Source: Mesostigma viride
Lineage: Eukaryota > Streptophyta > Mesostigmatophyceae > Mesostigmatales > Mesostigmataceae
Direction of reading: 5' to 3'
NCBI GenBank assembly: GCA_009746045.1
Contig: RPFO01000080.1
Location: 7,783,140-7,847,139, forward strand
DNA: 64,000 nucleotides
Positions 52,928 through 63,200 of this stretch are shown in pieces. Positions within the stretch are counted from its first letter, which is position 1. Every line of letters starts with the position of its first letter. A program made the translations under genes and the position numbers. Under the pieces are notes generated by a model. It was not told the DNA's origin. It did not search any database and was given only the letters and a program-made list of their open reading frames with translations.

Positions 52928-55900
52928 TTAGACAGATAGACCGACTTGACAGTCAGCATTCATGAGCTTCCTCAGTACATTGTACTGGGCTGGGGCCTTG
53001 TGTGGCAGCTTTGTCAATGCATCAGCAGGGTTCTCCTCGCCAGGGATATGCTTCAAGTCAACCAAACTGGCCAACTCCTTCAGCAACAAATAATCCAGGT
53101 CCCGGCTCCTGGCCAGCTGCTTGTGAACAAACTGGACCATACCCATGCTGTCTGTTAGCAACAACGTCTCCATCTGCAAGGTCCAAGGGGTAACTGAAGC
53201 CAGCTCCAGCATTAACTCCTTTATGTACAGGCTGGACTGGATCCCCTCGCATATGGCCCTGCATTCTGCCACATCTGAACTGATACAGACCCTCTTCTGC
53301 AGTCTGCTGTACCAGCTGAACAAACTTGCCCTGCTCTGATAAAAAGCAAACAGAGCAGCAGATCTCCCCCTGACCTTGGTAACCTGGCGAGCATCCATGG
53401 AACTGTCAACAAAGATCTCCAAGGTGATAGGCTGGGTAAAGTCAATCCCAGACAAAATCAGATCAGGGGTACTCTCCACCAACCGGGCTATGACTCGAGG
53501 CTTCTCATCCTCAAGCACCTCATCAGGCATTCTGCTATGGACCATCAAAGACGGACCACAGATGCTGGCAAACCAGGCCCACATGCCTCTCAACTCAGGT
53601 CCTGCAGCCTGGGTGATCTTCTCTGGCAAGGCCTTCACAATGGTCTGTTTATAATCTCCTCCAGCCTGAAGCCTGATACTCCACTCCCCGTCCCTCCTGA
53701 ACAGGGTAGCCTGCATTCCACAGAACACTACAGGCTTGTTGGGCTCCTGCCACAGCTCCTTGCCCAGTGAAAACTTGCCACTGATGACAGGAATAAACTT
53801 CTTCAGCCAGGTCGTGGGGGCTAGCAAATGCAGATCATCTCCATGCAAACTAGCATACACTGGCAGACCCTCCCATTGGGCCAGCAGCAAACAGGGATCA
53901 ACTGAAGACACTCTCAAGCCACACTCACTGATCAGAGCTTCCTGCAGCGTGAGTCTCCAGATGATTGGGCTCGACCTGAGTCCTTCCAGGCCCTTCAGAA
54001 TAACCAGGAATTGTTGATGCAGCTCCAGCTTCCAGATGGCAGGCACCTCAACACAGTAAGGCTCATCCTGCTTCCACACCCTCCTGGCCACTTCTGGATC
54101 AGATTTTAAAAATGCCCTCTTGAAGTCCAGCAGCACTGATGACATAGCTGCTCCCCTGTTCAGCAACCCCACGTAGAGACATAGCAAAATTCTCCATGTG
54201 TCGTGTAGCATCCCTGGCGTGTATAGCTCCTCTCCTGGCAGACTCCCCGTGCCGTGATACTCATTCAGGACAGGCCTGACATGGGGCACTGATACCTCAT
54301 CCACAACCTTCCTCTTCAGCACAAATCTCAAAGCAAGCTTCCTTGATGCTGGGGGACGTCTGTCTGTTGGTGCAGCACACTCAAACTGCAACCACTCCTC
54401 CAATGCCTTGGAGAAGGCGAGCTTCCAAGCCTCAAACAAAGTAGGCGAGCTCATCTCTTGGACCAGCTGGTCATATGTCAAAGGAGAGTGTGCAGCAAGG
54501 CTCCTGTGAGTTATGCCAATACTGCTGGGGTGCAACACAGCTGGAATAACCAAACTGGCCGCTGGGGGCACCTCCCCTTCATCCCATTTTACACCCTTGA
54601 CCGGCTTGGCCCTGCACCTGACTGGAAATGTTGTCCTGAAATTTTCTAGGGGAATCATCCCCCAGCCATCTCTTCTCAGAGCTGTAGCTCTGATAGAAAT
54701 CCCAGGATTGCCCAGAAAATTCTGACCCAAAATCACAGGGCCATCATAGTCCTCTAGGACAAGGAAGGTCACATCCACACCCATGACAGGGGCAGTAACC
54801 TCTCCCAACACCCTTAGATGCGTCCTACCACTGAAATCAGACACCCAGGGGCAACTTGGTTCTCCGACCAGCAGTTCTCCTGTATGCTGAGGTCCCATGA
54901 CAGAAACCTGTGCATTGGTATCTATCTCCATGGCAGCTACCTCAGGTTCATCCAACTGGACAAGCTTGGACACCTTAGGCTCCTTCTTGGCTCTTTGCAA
55001 AGCCTGTACAATATCTGATAGACGCACACCCCTAGGCCTGGTGTCGGGCCGTTCCGGAGGTGCAGCCTGTCCGCCTGCTTGCCCAACCACCGTATGTGAA
55101 GGTACCCCAGGGGCCGGGCCAGGGTCACCCTGAGGGCTCGATACAGCTGTAGCACCCTGATCAGGAAGCTCCACGTCACCCCCGCCTTGTACACCAGCGG
55201 GCACCTGGAAGAGGTCTCCTTGATTACCTCCCCGGGGACGGATCTTTGACCAGGACAGACGGTGCACTGCTTGGGAGCCATCAATGGCCACCCAGCACTT
55301 ATGGCCAGCGGCTTCTACTCGGGTCACCACCCCATCATGCCAGCTGCCACGTTTCCCTGGAAAGCTTGGTTCCTTCCACACAACAACCTGTTGTCCAACG
55401 TTAGGTTCTAGGACACTCCAGCCCTTGTCTTTCTGCCTCAGCTTGAGGAACTTGGCCTCTAGCTTCTCCTTCCATGCCTGCTCAGCATCAGCTGGCAGCA
55501 TCCTGGTATGCAGCATAAGAGGATTGATGGCAATGTCACCAAAGAACATGGGAGTCCTCAGGTTCAGCCTGTCCTCCACAGAACGTAGCCATGCAGATGT
55601 CACAATGGCAGATGACGTCCTTGGAATCCTCTCCACCAGCAGCACAGTCTTGATCTCTTGGATGGCTCTCTCCACCACCCCTTGCTGGCCGTGGCTCTCC
55701 CTGGGTGTAATCAGCAACTCTGGAAACTCTGGCAGGTTCTCACAGCACTCAAACTGAATGTCACACTGCAACAACTCCAACCCAGGGTACCTGCTCCTTG
55801 TCAACTTCAGAGCAGCAATCAATGTAGGCTTCTCCATGTCAGGCAGGATCTCTAGGGTCTTGTACTTGGTATATCTGTCCACTGCCACCAGCAGCTTCAA

Positions 55901-56485
55901 ACCCCTGATTCTCTGAATATCTACCTGCACATGGCCTGGCTGCAAAATAGGAGTCCTGGCATGAGACTGCTTGGGCTTTCTAGCAACTAGCCTGCACTTG
56001 CAAGCTTGAGCAACCTGTTGGCAGATGGAGTACAACTCACTTCCTCCCAGCCGTCTAGCAACTTGCAAAGACTGAGCTGCATGGCCAAACATGGTATGCA
56101 ACCTTGAGGCAATGTCATACAAGAGAGAAAACCTTTTATTGTCATTATTAGCACTCAAGGTATGTACAGATCCCTTATGTACAGGAGGCACCAGGGTCGT
56201 GCCTGTCAGACTGTCTCCAGCCCTATCCTCATCCTGACCATCCTGTGCCAGTCCTGCACGGTCAGAATGCTTCTGAGATCCACCTGGGTCCACATCACCA
56301 GGTCCTACCTCAGGCTCAGCACCGCCATGGCGGGCACGTTGGCGAGTAACCACTGCAGCTACAGCTGGCATACTCTCTGTGGTAACCAAGCTTGCCCCAT
56401 CGTGTCCAATAGGCTCTTTCACTAGAGCATGGGGCTGCCCCTCACTGCTGTCACTAGCAGCTTCATTACACACCCCTGGGGGCAC
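52928..56485 (-). CDS. pol: Element D pol polyprotein: integrase, protease-like, RT, RNase H
   Basis: 1,185 codons open without a stop. Integrase: H130 and H135 of the zinc module, cysteines degenerate (C155, C162, C164), core acids D189, D242 and E272 (G-V-V-E-R). Integrase C-terminal beta part at about 360-418. Protease-like domain: M-E-I-D-T-N-A-Q-V-S-V-M (D522) to V-I-L-G-Q-N-F-L (585-591). RT: L-L-D-F-K-R-A-F (D787) and L-H-G-D-D-L (881-884). RNase H: D1027, E1074, D1112 and D1154 (N-P-A-D-A-L-T-K). The first codon of the open stretch here is GTG; the frame is in fact continuous with gag across one TGA at 56519-56521, so translation probably enters from gag. Protease position after integrase departs from the Ty1/copia order. 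Confidence 0.9.
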   Translation of the reverse strand: MPPGVCNEAASDSSEGQPHALVKEPIGHDGASLVTTESMPAVAAVVTRQRARHGGAEPEVGPGDVDPGGSQKHSDRAGLAQDGQDEDRAGDSLTGTTLVPPVHKGSVHTLSANNDNKRFSLLYDIASRLHTMFGHAAQSLQVARRLGGSELYSICQQVAQACKCRLVARKPKQSHARTPILQPGHVQVDIQRIRGLKLLVAVDRYTKYKTLEILPDMEKPTLIAALKLTRSRYPGLELLQCDIQFECCENLPEFPELLITPRESHGQQGVVERAIQEIKTVLLVERIPRTSSAIVTSAWLRSVEDRLNLRTPMFFGDIAINPLMLHTRMLPADAEQAWKEKLEAKFLKLRQKDKGWSVLEPNVGQQVVVWKEPSFPGKRGSWHDGVVTRVEAAGHKCWVAIDGSQAVHRLSWSKIRPRGGNQGDLFQVPAGVQGGGDVELPDQGATAVSSPQGDPGPAPGVPSHTVVGQAGGQAAPPERPDTRPRGVRLSDIVQALQRAKKEPKVSKLVQLDEPEVAAMEIDTNAQVSVMGPQHTGELLVGEPSCPWVSDFSGRTHLRVLGEVTAPVMGVDVTFLVLEDYDGPVILGQNFLGNPGISIRATALRRDGWGMIPLENFRTTFPVRCRAKPVKGVKWDEGEVPPAASLVIPAVLHPSSIGITHRSLAAHSPLTYDQLVQEMSSPTLFEAWKLAFSKALEEWLQFECAAPTDRRPPASRKLALRFVLKRKVVDEVSVPHVRPVLNEYHGTGSLPGEELYTPGMLHDTWRILLCLYVGLLNRGAAMSSVLLDFKRAFLKSDPEVARRVWKQDEPYCVEVPAIWKLELHQQFLVILKGLEGLRSSPIIWRLTLQEALISECGLRVSSVDPCLLLAQWEGLPVYASLHGDDLHLLAPTTWLKKFIPVISGKFSLGKELWQEPNKPVVFCGMQATLFRRDGEWSIRLQAGGDYKQTIVKALPEKITQAAGPELRGMWAWFASICGPSLMVHSRMPDEVLEDEKPRVIARLVESTPDLILSGIDFTQPITLEIFVDSSMDARQVTKVRGRSAALFAFYQSRASLFSWYSRLQKRVCISSDVAECRAICEGIQSSLYIKELMLELASVTPWTLQMETLLLTDSMGMVQFVHKQLARSRDLDYLLLKELASLVDLKHIPGEENPADALTKLPHKAPAQYNVLRKLMNADCQVGLSV

Positions 56486-56518
56486 CCTCCAGGGTTCAGG
56501 GATGTGTGCAGGCTCAAG

Positions 56519-57780
56519 TCAATGATCAGCAGCCTTGCCCTTGCCCTTGTCCTGGGATGGACCAGCCTTGTCCTTGCTGCCACCCTGAGCTGGCTTGCTC
56601 TGACCTTCCTGCCTCAGGTACGAGGGACACTCATTCCTGAAGTGACCCTTCCCCTGGCAGAAATAACATTCCACCTGACTGATGTCCCGTGAGGTCCCAC
56701 TGCTGGGCCCAGCCTTGGGAGGACCACCCACCCTCTTGAAGTCAAACTGGGACTGTGGATGTCCCGACTTCGGCGGGGTCCCCCGTCCAGCCCTTCTGTC
56801 ACGCCCCCTCCTGGACCTTCCTCGACCCCTTGAAGAGGTCTCAGGCCCTCTCGAGGCGCTGGGCCCCCGTGGCCCGATCCCCTCATGGACTTAACCGTGG
56901 GTTCAGTGGCCTCCTCATCACCCTGACGAGGGCGCTTACCACCCACGTACTTGCCGCTGAAACACTCATACAACTGGTCCGTCATGGCTGCCCAGCCATG
57001 GACCTGTCGCATGTGGATGGTCACATTATCCATGGTGACCGGATCCAGCTGCAGCGACTTGAGAAAGTCGCCCATGGCCATCCGATCTGCGACGAAGAAG
57101 CCCTTGGCCATGGCGTCCTCCCTCAGCTTGACGAAGTCTTCAAAGGCGTGGACCACTAGCTGCCCCTTGATGGGCTTGTAGTCCAGGTATTCTTGCTTCA
57201 GGTGGGACCCATCTATGGTCCTCTTGTCACTCAGGAACGACCTGAGTCGCGTCATAAACGCCGTCCAGGTGTCCCCCGCCGCGTGTCGCTCCCGAACAAA
57301 CTTGAACAGCCGCCTCGCCGACTGCCGTATGTAGGCACTAGACGCCAGGATGCGAAGCTTGTCACCGTTGTATATCTCCGTGTACAAGTTCATGTCCTCT
57401 AACATCCTCTCAGCATCCCGGGGCTGCCAATTGTCCTTGATGGACTGAAACTGGCCTAGCACCGCGTACCCCTCAGCAACAGTTGGTCGCTTAGGCGCCG
57501 CTTGATCTGCGGCTGGCGCGTGCTGCCCGCCCTGCGATCCTTGGCTCTGATTATCTGGCACCTCAGCCTGGTCTCCCAGCGCCTGGCCGTCCCCGCGTCC
57601 ATCGCGTCCACCGCGTCCATCGCGTCCATCTCGTCCATCCAGCCCAGCGCCGCGCCGCCGAAGCCCATAAAGCCCGCTTGTTGGTTGATAGCTCCATCCT
57701 CCATGATGGCCTCTGTTCAGATCTGCTACAGCCAGCCAAGTGGCCAAGCAGCAATTAAAGCAATATAAGCTACTGAACAA
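56519..57780 (-). CDS. gag: Element D gag with zinc knuckle (one frame change)
   Basis: Particle protein. Frame 57780-56890 holds the helical gag region (A-V-L-G-Q-F-Q-S-I-K-D-N-W, F-V-R-E-R-H-A-A-G-D-T-W, L-Y-E-C-F-S-G-K-Y). A 9-bp repeat (57595-57650) codes D-G-R repeats near the N-terminus; the first codons of this frame may not be real, as another frame starts M-E-D-G-A at 57704. Near 56885, in a G-run, the natural reading moves to the frame that gives S-S-R-G-R-G-R-S-R-R-G-R-D and the knuckle C-Y-F-C-Q-G-K-G-H-F-R-N-E-C (C-x2-C-x4-H-x4-C). The knuckle frame ends at TGA 56521-56519, in frame with pol. Confidence 0.8.
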
Positions 57781-58348
57781 GAAAGGAAAGTGCCAAGTGT
57801 TACCACTCAGGCAAGACCACCACGGCTGGCCCCAGGCGCGTCCTGGTTCTCCTTGTCGCTGTCGTCGTCGCTGTCGCTCACCACAATCAGCTCTGGTACC
57901 CTGCTACCTGCTGCGCCGTCGTCGACCCGCTGTCGGCCCGCGATGACTGAATCGTCACCGTTGGTAAAGTAGACAGGTGACAACCCGTCGTTGGCCCTCG
58001 CGGATTGTACGTTGGCACCTCGTGGTCGCCAAGTGTCTCGTCGCCTAGCCCAGCGACACCCCCTGCCCTACCTCAAGGTCACTATCGTACCCAAGAGGTG
58101 CAAACTCCTCCCAACGCGTCACACGAACGCGAAGGGGCGGGGCAGCTCCTGAAAAGGAACTCTTACTCGCTCTGGAAACCTGCCGACTCTTGTCGCGCGC
58201 TGTCCTCCGGCGATGGCTTCCGCTGTCGCCCCGACCTCTGCAAGCCGCCTGTGATGCTCCGCTCCGCGTCGTTCACGCCTAACTGGTCCCGCTGCAACAC
58301 CCTCGTCGCCGATGCCGCCTGCGAAAGCACGTGGTACTCCCGCGCCCG

Positions 58349-58723
58349 CTACTGTCGGCACAAACTCGTGTCGCCCTGCGCCAGCTGCTCCGCAACCTCG
58401 CCTCGCCTTGCTGCCAACTCCGTCCGCACTCGCTCTGCTACTGCAGTAATCACCGTCTGGATGCCGACCAACCCGTGAAGCTCCTGCTCAAGGTCGTCGA
58501 TGCTCCGGTGCTCCGGAATGACGATGGTTTGTACGTGTCGCAGAATTCGCTCCCAATCTTCGACCTGGTCGTCGACGAATTGCACGAAGCTGCGATTTAC
58601 AGGCGGACGATCTGCAAGCAACAAAGATAGATCCCGAACGACACGGCGTAATTCAGGAGAAATCGAACCCCCAGCAGACTGCCGAAACCGGAAATCCTGC
58701 TGCCGTTGTTCCTCCTGCACCAT
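58349..58723 (-). CDS. Small frame upstream of gag in element D
   Basis: 124 codons in the 1-kb leader between 5' LTR and gag. Charged and helical (E-L-R-R-V-V-R-D-L-S-L-L-L, S-I-D-D-L-E-Q-E-L-H-G-L-V), with coiled-coil character. No homologous frame seen in B. It could be an N-terminal gag exon, a separate accessory peptide or chance. No function assigned. Confidence 0.4.
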   Translation of the reverse strand: MVQEEQRQQDFRFRQSAGGSISPELRRVVRDLSLLLADRPPVNRSFVQFVDDQVEDWERILRHVQTIVIPEHRSIDDLEQELHGLVGIQTVITAVAERVRTELAARRGEVAEQLAQGDTSLCRQ

Positions 58724-58816
58724 TCACCACCAGACGAGCTCCTCTCGTCGTAAACGCTGCACACCGCAACCGGCAACGACCCTCCTGGCCGTTCCGCTGA
58801 GACTGGTTGTAATTTG

Positions 58817-59512
58817 AGTTAAGCTTTCTTAGCACACGCAATGTGAAGGATATGGTTGCAATGCAGCAATGTGTGAATATGGTTGGAAACGGAGCTTTGT
58901 TAAATCGGATAATGTTTACAGCGCTCAACACTTGAGGCTTGCACACGAGCTTGCCAAGTCAAGGCACAACACGTGAGGCGGGCTCGCAAGAGATGCCCAT
59001 TTGGCACTGGCCTATTGTTTATATACTTGTGCACTGTGCTTGCTAGTCCTGAGCAGCCTAGGAGGCCTGCTCAGTAATAACACCCCCGGTACAGTATTCA
59101 CTACCTGTACAGCGCCCGACTCCTATACAGTAGGTCTGCCATACAGGCACAGTGACCACAGAGCACAGTCCACAGTGACTATTGCATCTGCACCTAGAAG
59201 TCCAGGACTAAGCCTGCGGTACCCACAGACCACAGGTTAAGGTTCCTATTTCCTGCGTACGACGTATTAATCCAATACCGTCGTAGGTACAGCACCTAAT
59301 TCCTGTCAGCCCAGGAGTTACTGTCGACCCCATATGTCGTCGGCAAATATTCACGTCCGACTTAGAAGAACAGCCGGCTCGCGCTCGTGCGCGACCGGGA
59401 AGTCGGAACGCCATAACTTTCTTGATACTCGTCGGAATGAACTCGTTCCGGTGCCGCTGGAATCGCAGAGATATGCCGAACCAGGATCACGCCAATGCGC
59501 TTGGCGTTAACT
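58817..59512 (-). repeat. 5' LTR of element D
   Basis: 696 bp. Just inside it the minus strand reads CAAATTACAACC, without a TGG start, so the primer is not evident. Confidence 0.92.
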
Positions 59513-59702
59513 ACAACAGCTGGAACGTTAGATCCTGGGTATAAAGGCGTCTCCAAATGTACTCTGTTTGCAGCAGCATCGAAATTCCGGGCGAATTCCA
59601 TAGCTGCCTCAGGCCCAGTTCGGTACTCATCGGCCCATCCCTCCATGAGGAAGTCGTCAAGGCCTTGTTCCTCCATGGTTGAAAATCGCTAAACAACCAA
59701 TG

Positions 59703-59766
59703 ATGGCGGCAGCAACGGGGACGGCCCGCGGCCGCCTTGCCGCGGGCCCTCCCCGTTGCTGCCGCC
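59703..59766. other. Strong GC-rich hairpin upstream of TNP2
   Basis: GGCGGCAGCAACGGGG (59706 on) pairs with CCCCGTTGCTGCCGCC (to about 59766); arms about 28 bp with one mismatch and a six-base loop. A third GGCGGCAGCAACG copy follows at 59778. It lies about 30 bp upstream of the TNP2 ATG, probably in its 5' UTR. Confidence 0.85.
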
Positions 59767-60281
59767 ATGGCTACCATGGCGGCAGCAACGAGGTGTTTTC
59801 GTGGCCCCCGGCTGTGTCCTTGCATGCCTAAAACGCAAAGGAACGAAGGGGCACCGACCGCGTCTGACTGTCGAGCTAGCCAACGGACCGCGTGGGCCAT
59901 TCCCGCAGCTACGCATGCGTCAGTTATGTTAACCGTAAAATTTGGGTAATCTATGTAACCGCAGCTTCTTGATGCGGATTCAATCCTACTCGAACATTAT
60001 GTCACCTTTGCACCGTTAACCATGGCAGTGAGAGGCCCGAATCCGATACTTTGCGCCTATTAGCCCCTTATTAGCCTGTCAACGTCACACCAGTGTGTGA
60101 CCACCTTCATTCAGGATTCGGTGATACTTATTTCTTATTTCACCTCTCTGGTTTATAATTGGATACTAAATATACCGATTTCCCCGAATCCGATACTTTG
60201 CGCCATGGCGTTCAGATCAGCAGGATTCGCTCCTAAAGTAAGATCCTGTCGACTTCCGCCGGGAGAGATGATTGACGGTAG
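59767..60281. promoter_or_regulatory. Divergent intergenic region of the CACTA element
   Basis: Separates TNP2 (leftward) from the second gene (rightward), so it should hold both promoters. CGAATCCGATACTTTGCGCC occurs twice, at about 60039 and 60194. No TATA box can be assigned with confidence. Confidence 0.45.
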
Positions 60282-63200
60282 ATGGGCCAAGATCGGACGG
60301 AGTTCCTTTTTGCCGCGCAAAATTCCGCAATTAGCACAGTGCCGTTGTGCGAATTCAAAACTTGCGCCTTGTCATTAAAAAATGACAACGGCGCCAAGGA
60401 TGGAGCACGCAAACGCGTTAATGTCGGCTGGGGGTGGTTTGGTTCGTGGGGAAGAATGGTGGCCGCTGATCTGCAAAAGTGGGCCAAATTTCGTGCCGCC
60501 AAGGCGGTAGAGGAACACCCTCTTAAGCATGTGCAAGCCGATTGTCGGCTGCAGACTCTTAGGGAAGTCGTCGCGGCGCAATCGAAGGAGTGGTTGCTGG
60601 AGGGTGTAGCAAAGAAGGACCAAGATCAAGAACTGCTGAAGGATGTTTGTGCTCGGATCAAGGCGATTTGTTGTGACTTCTTACCTCTACTGGCCCAGGA
60701 CGAGTTAAATGATGCAAAGGCCTATTACTCTGCAGCCGTTGCGGCGGAGAGCAGCAGGAAACTGAATGAAGTCCTGAACGGACCGACAGAGGCGACAACC
60801 GCAGTGAAGTCTCTCCCCGATCCTCCTGCTTTGGAACCGCCTGAAGCGATAGTTGAAAGGGAGCTAGCGAGGCGTCTATACATCCGAAAGCACGAGGCGC
60901 AGCTAGCGGCAAAGAGAGCTGCCAACAGAGTGGCTAAGGCTGAACAGCAGCGTGCCCCGCTTGCCTGCGTAACCAACCAGCCCAAACAGGTAATTAAACA
61001 AAGAATACTCATGAACTGCCGTGTCTTGGTATGCATCCGTTGTGTATGTCAGACGAGTGCAGTCAGCAATCTGTAGTGCAACCGCACTTTCTACTCGCCG
61101 TATGGCCATCGATAGTTTTCTGATCGAGTGCATTATTATGTTCCTTCGGATGCTGTGCTTTGTTCTTCATGGTGAACACCACAGCCGGGCGTCCAAAAAG
61201 CAAGGAAAACTGCAAAAGCCAAGTCGTCGTCAAAAGCCAACCCTGCTGAAGTCACCTCCGGGACCATGCAGCTGCCTGCAAGCCTCGAGGCTGAAAGGGC
61301 CGCCCGCATTGCTGCTTTGCAGGCCCAAATGCAGGCCCAAATCGACGCAATCAATGCGCAGTTTGACCAGCAGATGAGCGCCGTGCCGGCACCCACTGTC
61401 GTGGCCATGCCACCACCACCACTGCCAGGCTGTCCATCTGCCCCCGTGCTGGCACGTAAGTTCCCTTTTTTCCCCCTTTGGTATACGGGCCTTACTGTTG
61501 CTTCATGGAAACTTACAACATATCAATTTGCCTGTATTTACCCTTCAACTTTGTGCATTATTATCTTTATGAAGTCCCACACGTTTTTTTTGTGTATATT
61601 GGTTTTCTTTGTGTTTCATTCAAGCTGACTTTTGACTTCTGCTGCATGTGTCTTTCCTTTTTCATCCAGCCGTGGACCTGGCTGGGACATTGACACCGGT
61701 GCTGGCGCCTGCACAGGTTCCTCTGGTGCCCATCCTGGCACCTGAACCAGGTCCACATGTGAAGCCCCACTATTCGAAGAATTTATCGCTTCTGCTCGCA
61801 TGTGAGTCTCCATGTATCGATTCCAAGGCCCTGCCCCAGCCCTGCCGGGTGGATGCATCCGAAGCCCGGCCAAAGCCCGGCCCAGCCCTGGAATCCATGC
61901 TGGTGGCCGGTTGTGAGCCCACTCCGGTGGCTGCTCGTGATGGACCTGTGACGCTGTTTCCGGTGGTCAGCTCTACTTCGCCCGTGCAGCAGGCCATTCC
62001 CTGTAAGTAATATCAGATCACTTCCAATCTGGGTTGTTTTATTCTTGTCTCTTTTTGCATTGGCATACATGTATTTTACTTAGCAAGTATCTCAGTTTCT
62101 GCACTGACGATGCACTCTAATATTCTTTTCGCTCAACCTTATTGCGACCTTGCTATATGTTCGTTTGCCACCATAGCATACATAACCCCCATTCACCAGC
62201 AGCTTCCCCGTTTCCCATTTGTAAATGCATTCCCTGTTTGTTTATATGATCCCAACAAAGTCTCTCTTTTGCAATTGATGTGTGCAGTGCCTTCGCAGGC
62301 TTCTTCAAAGAGGAAGGGCATGACACCAGCGAAAGTTTCCAAGGCCCGGCGCGGATCAACAGAGACCAAGTCCCCATCTGCAACAAAGGATCCAGTCGTG
62401 CCGCAGCCTCTAGAAGAGAACATTGCCATCCTTCCACAGCCGCCAACAGCACCTAAGACACGTGCTCAGTGCCCACCACCTTCAGATCTGGGGTTGATGC
62501 ACTACATCAAGCAGGTGCTCCCTCAGGCCACCGTGTTGCCTCTTCCAACAGAGGTGACAACGACCACCGTACCGGTTGGCACCATCATAGCTCAAAAATG
62601 GTTGCTGAAGGCGCGCAAGCTGCTGAGATTGGGGGATGAGTTGGTGTGGGATGTAGGCCGCATTGCTATGGTCAAGCCACGGAACAAGTCCCCGTGGACG
62701 CTTGCGTTTCCTAACGGGGATGAGCCAGAATCAAGGTATTGCTTTGATCTGAGGAAATTGCACTACGGTGAGGAGGGGTCTGGCGAGCTCTCATGGGTGA
62801 TGTTGGGCAATGTTACGGTGAACGACCTGCCTGGAAAGGCAGAAGAAACGAACACGAGTCAAGTGCCTTCCCCCCCGGATGTGCCAGCCCCACTGCTACC
62901 CTCCCCGGCCGTGCCAGCCCCTCTGGCCCCACTGCCACCCTCCACGGCCGTGCCAGCCCCTCTGGCCCCACAGCTGCCACCCTCCCCGGCCGTGCCAGCC
63001 CCTCCGGCCCCACTGCCACCCTCCACGGCCGTGCCAGCCCCTCTGGCCCCACAGCTGCCACCCTCCACGGCCGTGCCAGCCCCTCCGGCCCCACTGCCAC
63101 CCTCCACGGCCGTGCCAGCCCCTCTGGCCCCACAGCTGCCACCCTCCACGGCCGTGCCAGCCCCTCCGGCCCCACCGGCTGCCACCCTCCACGGCCGTGC

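Larger units (their letters stand above)
51484..59512 (-). mobile_element. Copia-like LTR retrotransposon D (intact pol frame)
   Basis: 8,029 bp with 696-bp LTRs (51484-52179 and 58817-59512) that differ at about seven positions. Duplication ACAAC at 51479-51483 and 59513-59517. LTR ends AGTTAAGC...GTTAACT. Order on the minus strand: leader with an extra frame (58723-58349), gag (57780-56519), one in-frame TGA, pol (1,185 codons: integrase, protease-like domain, RT, RNase H). Inserted in coding sequence of the TNP2 gene; joining the flanks restores that frame. Confidence 0.93.
44354..59676 (-). pseudogene. TNP2-type CACTA transposase, split by two insertions
   Basis: Catalyses excision and insertion of CACTA elements. 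Reading down: exon 1 from ATG 59676 (M-E-E-Q-G-L-D-D, ends L-Y-P-G-S-N-V-P-A at 59518) continues after element D at 51483 (A-A-L-Q-L-L-T-Q-W, then P-G-N-V-L-P-A-S, C-K-C-D-D and Q-C-P-K-C). Exon 50796-50072 holds L-I-F-G-M-A-V-D-G-V and A-L-L-L-W-V-I-H-D-Y-P-A-F, the transposase_21 signature. Further exons: 49910-49728, 49338-48814 (S-V-H-A-A-S-H-L-A-E-Q-I-R-Y-A-G), 48668-48481 and 45496 to 44354. Splice sites are GT-AG. Damage: a frame change in a poly-T run near 50330, an in-frame TAA near 50145, frame changes near 49190 and 44980. The first exon-exon part around 50900-51040 is unclear. Confidence 0.75.

Noticed and set aside
55284-55757. 157-codon plus frame over element D pol
   Set aside because: Antisense shadow of the integrase coding region; no motif.
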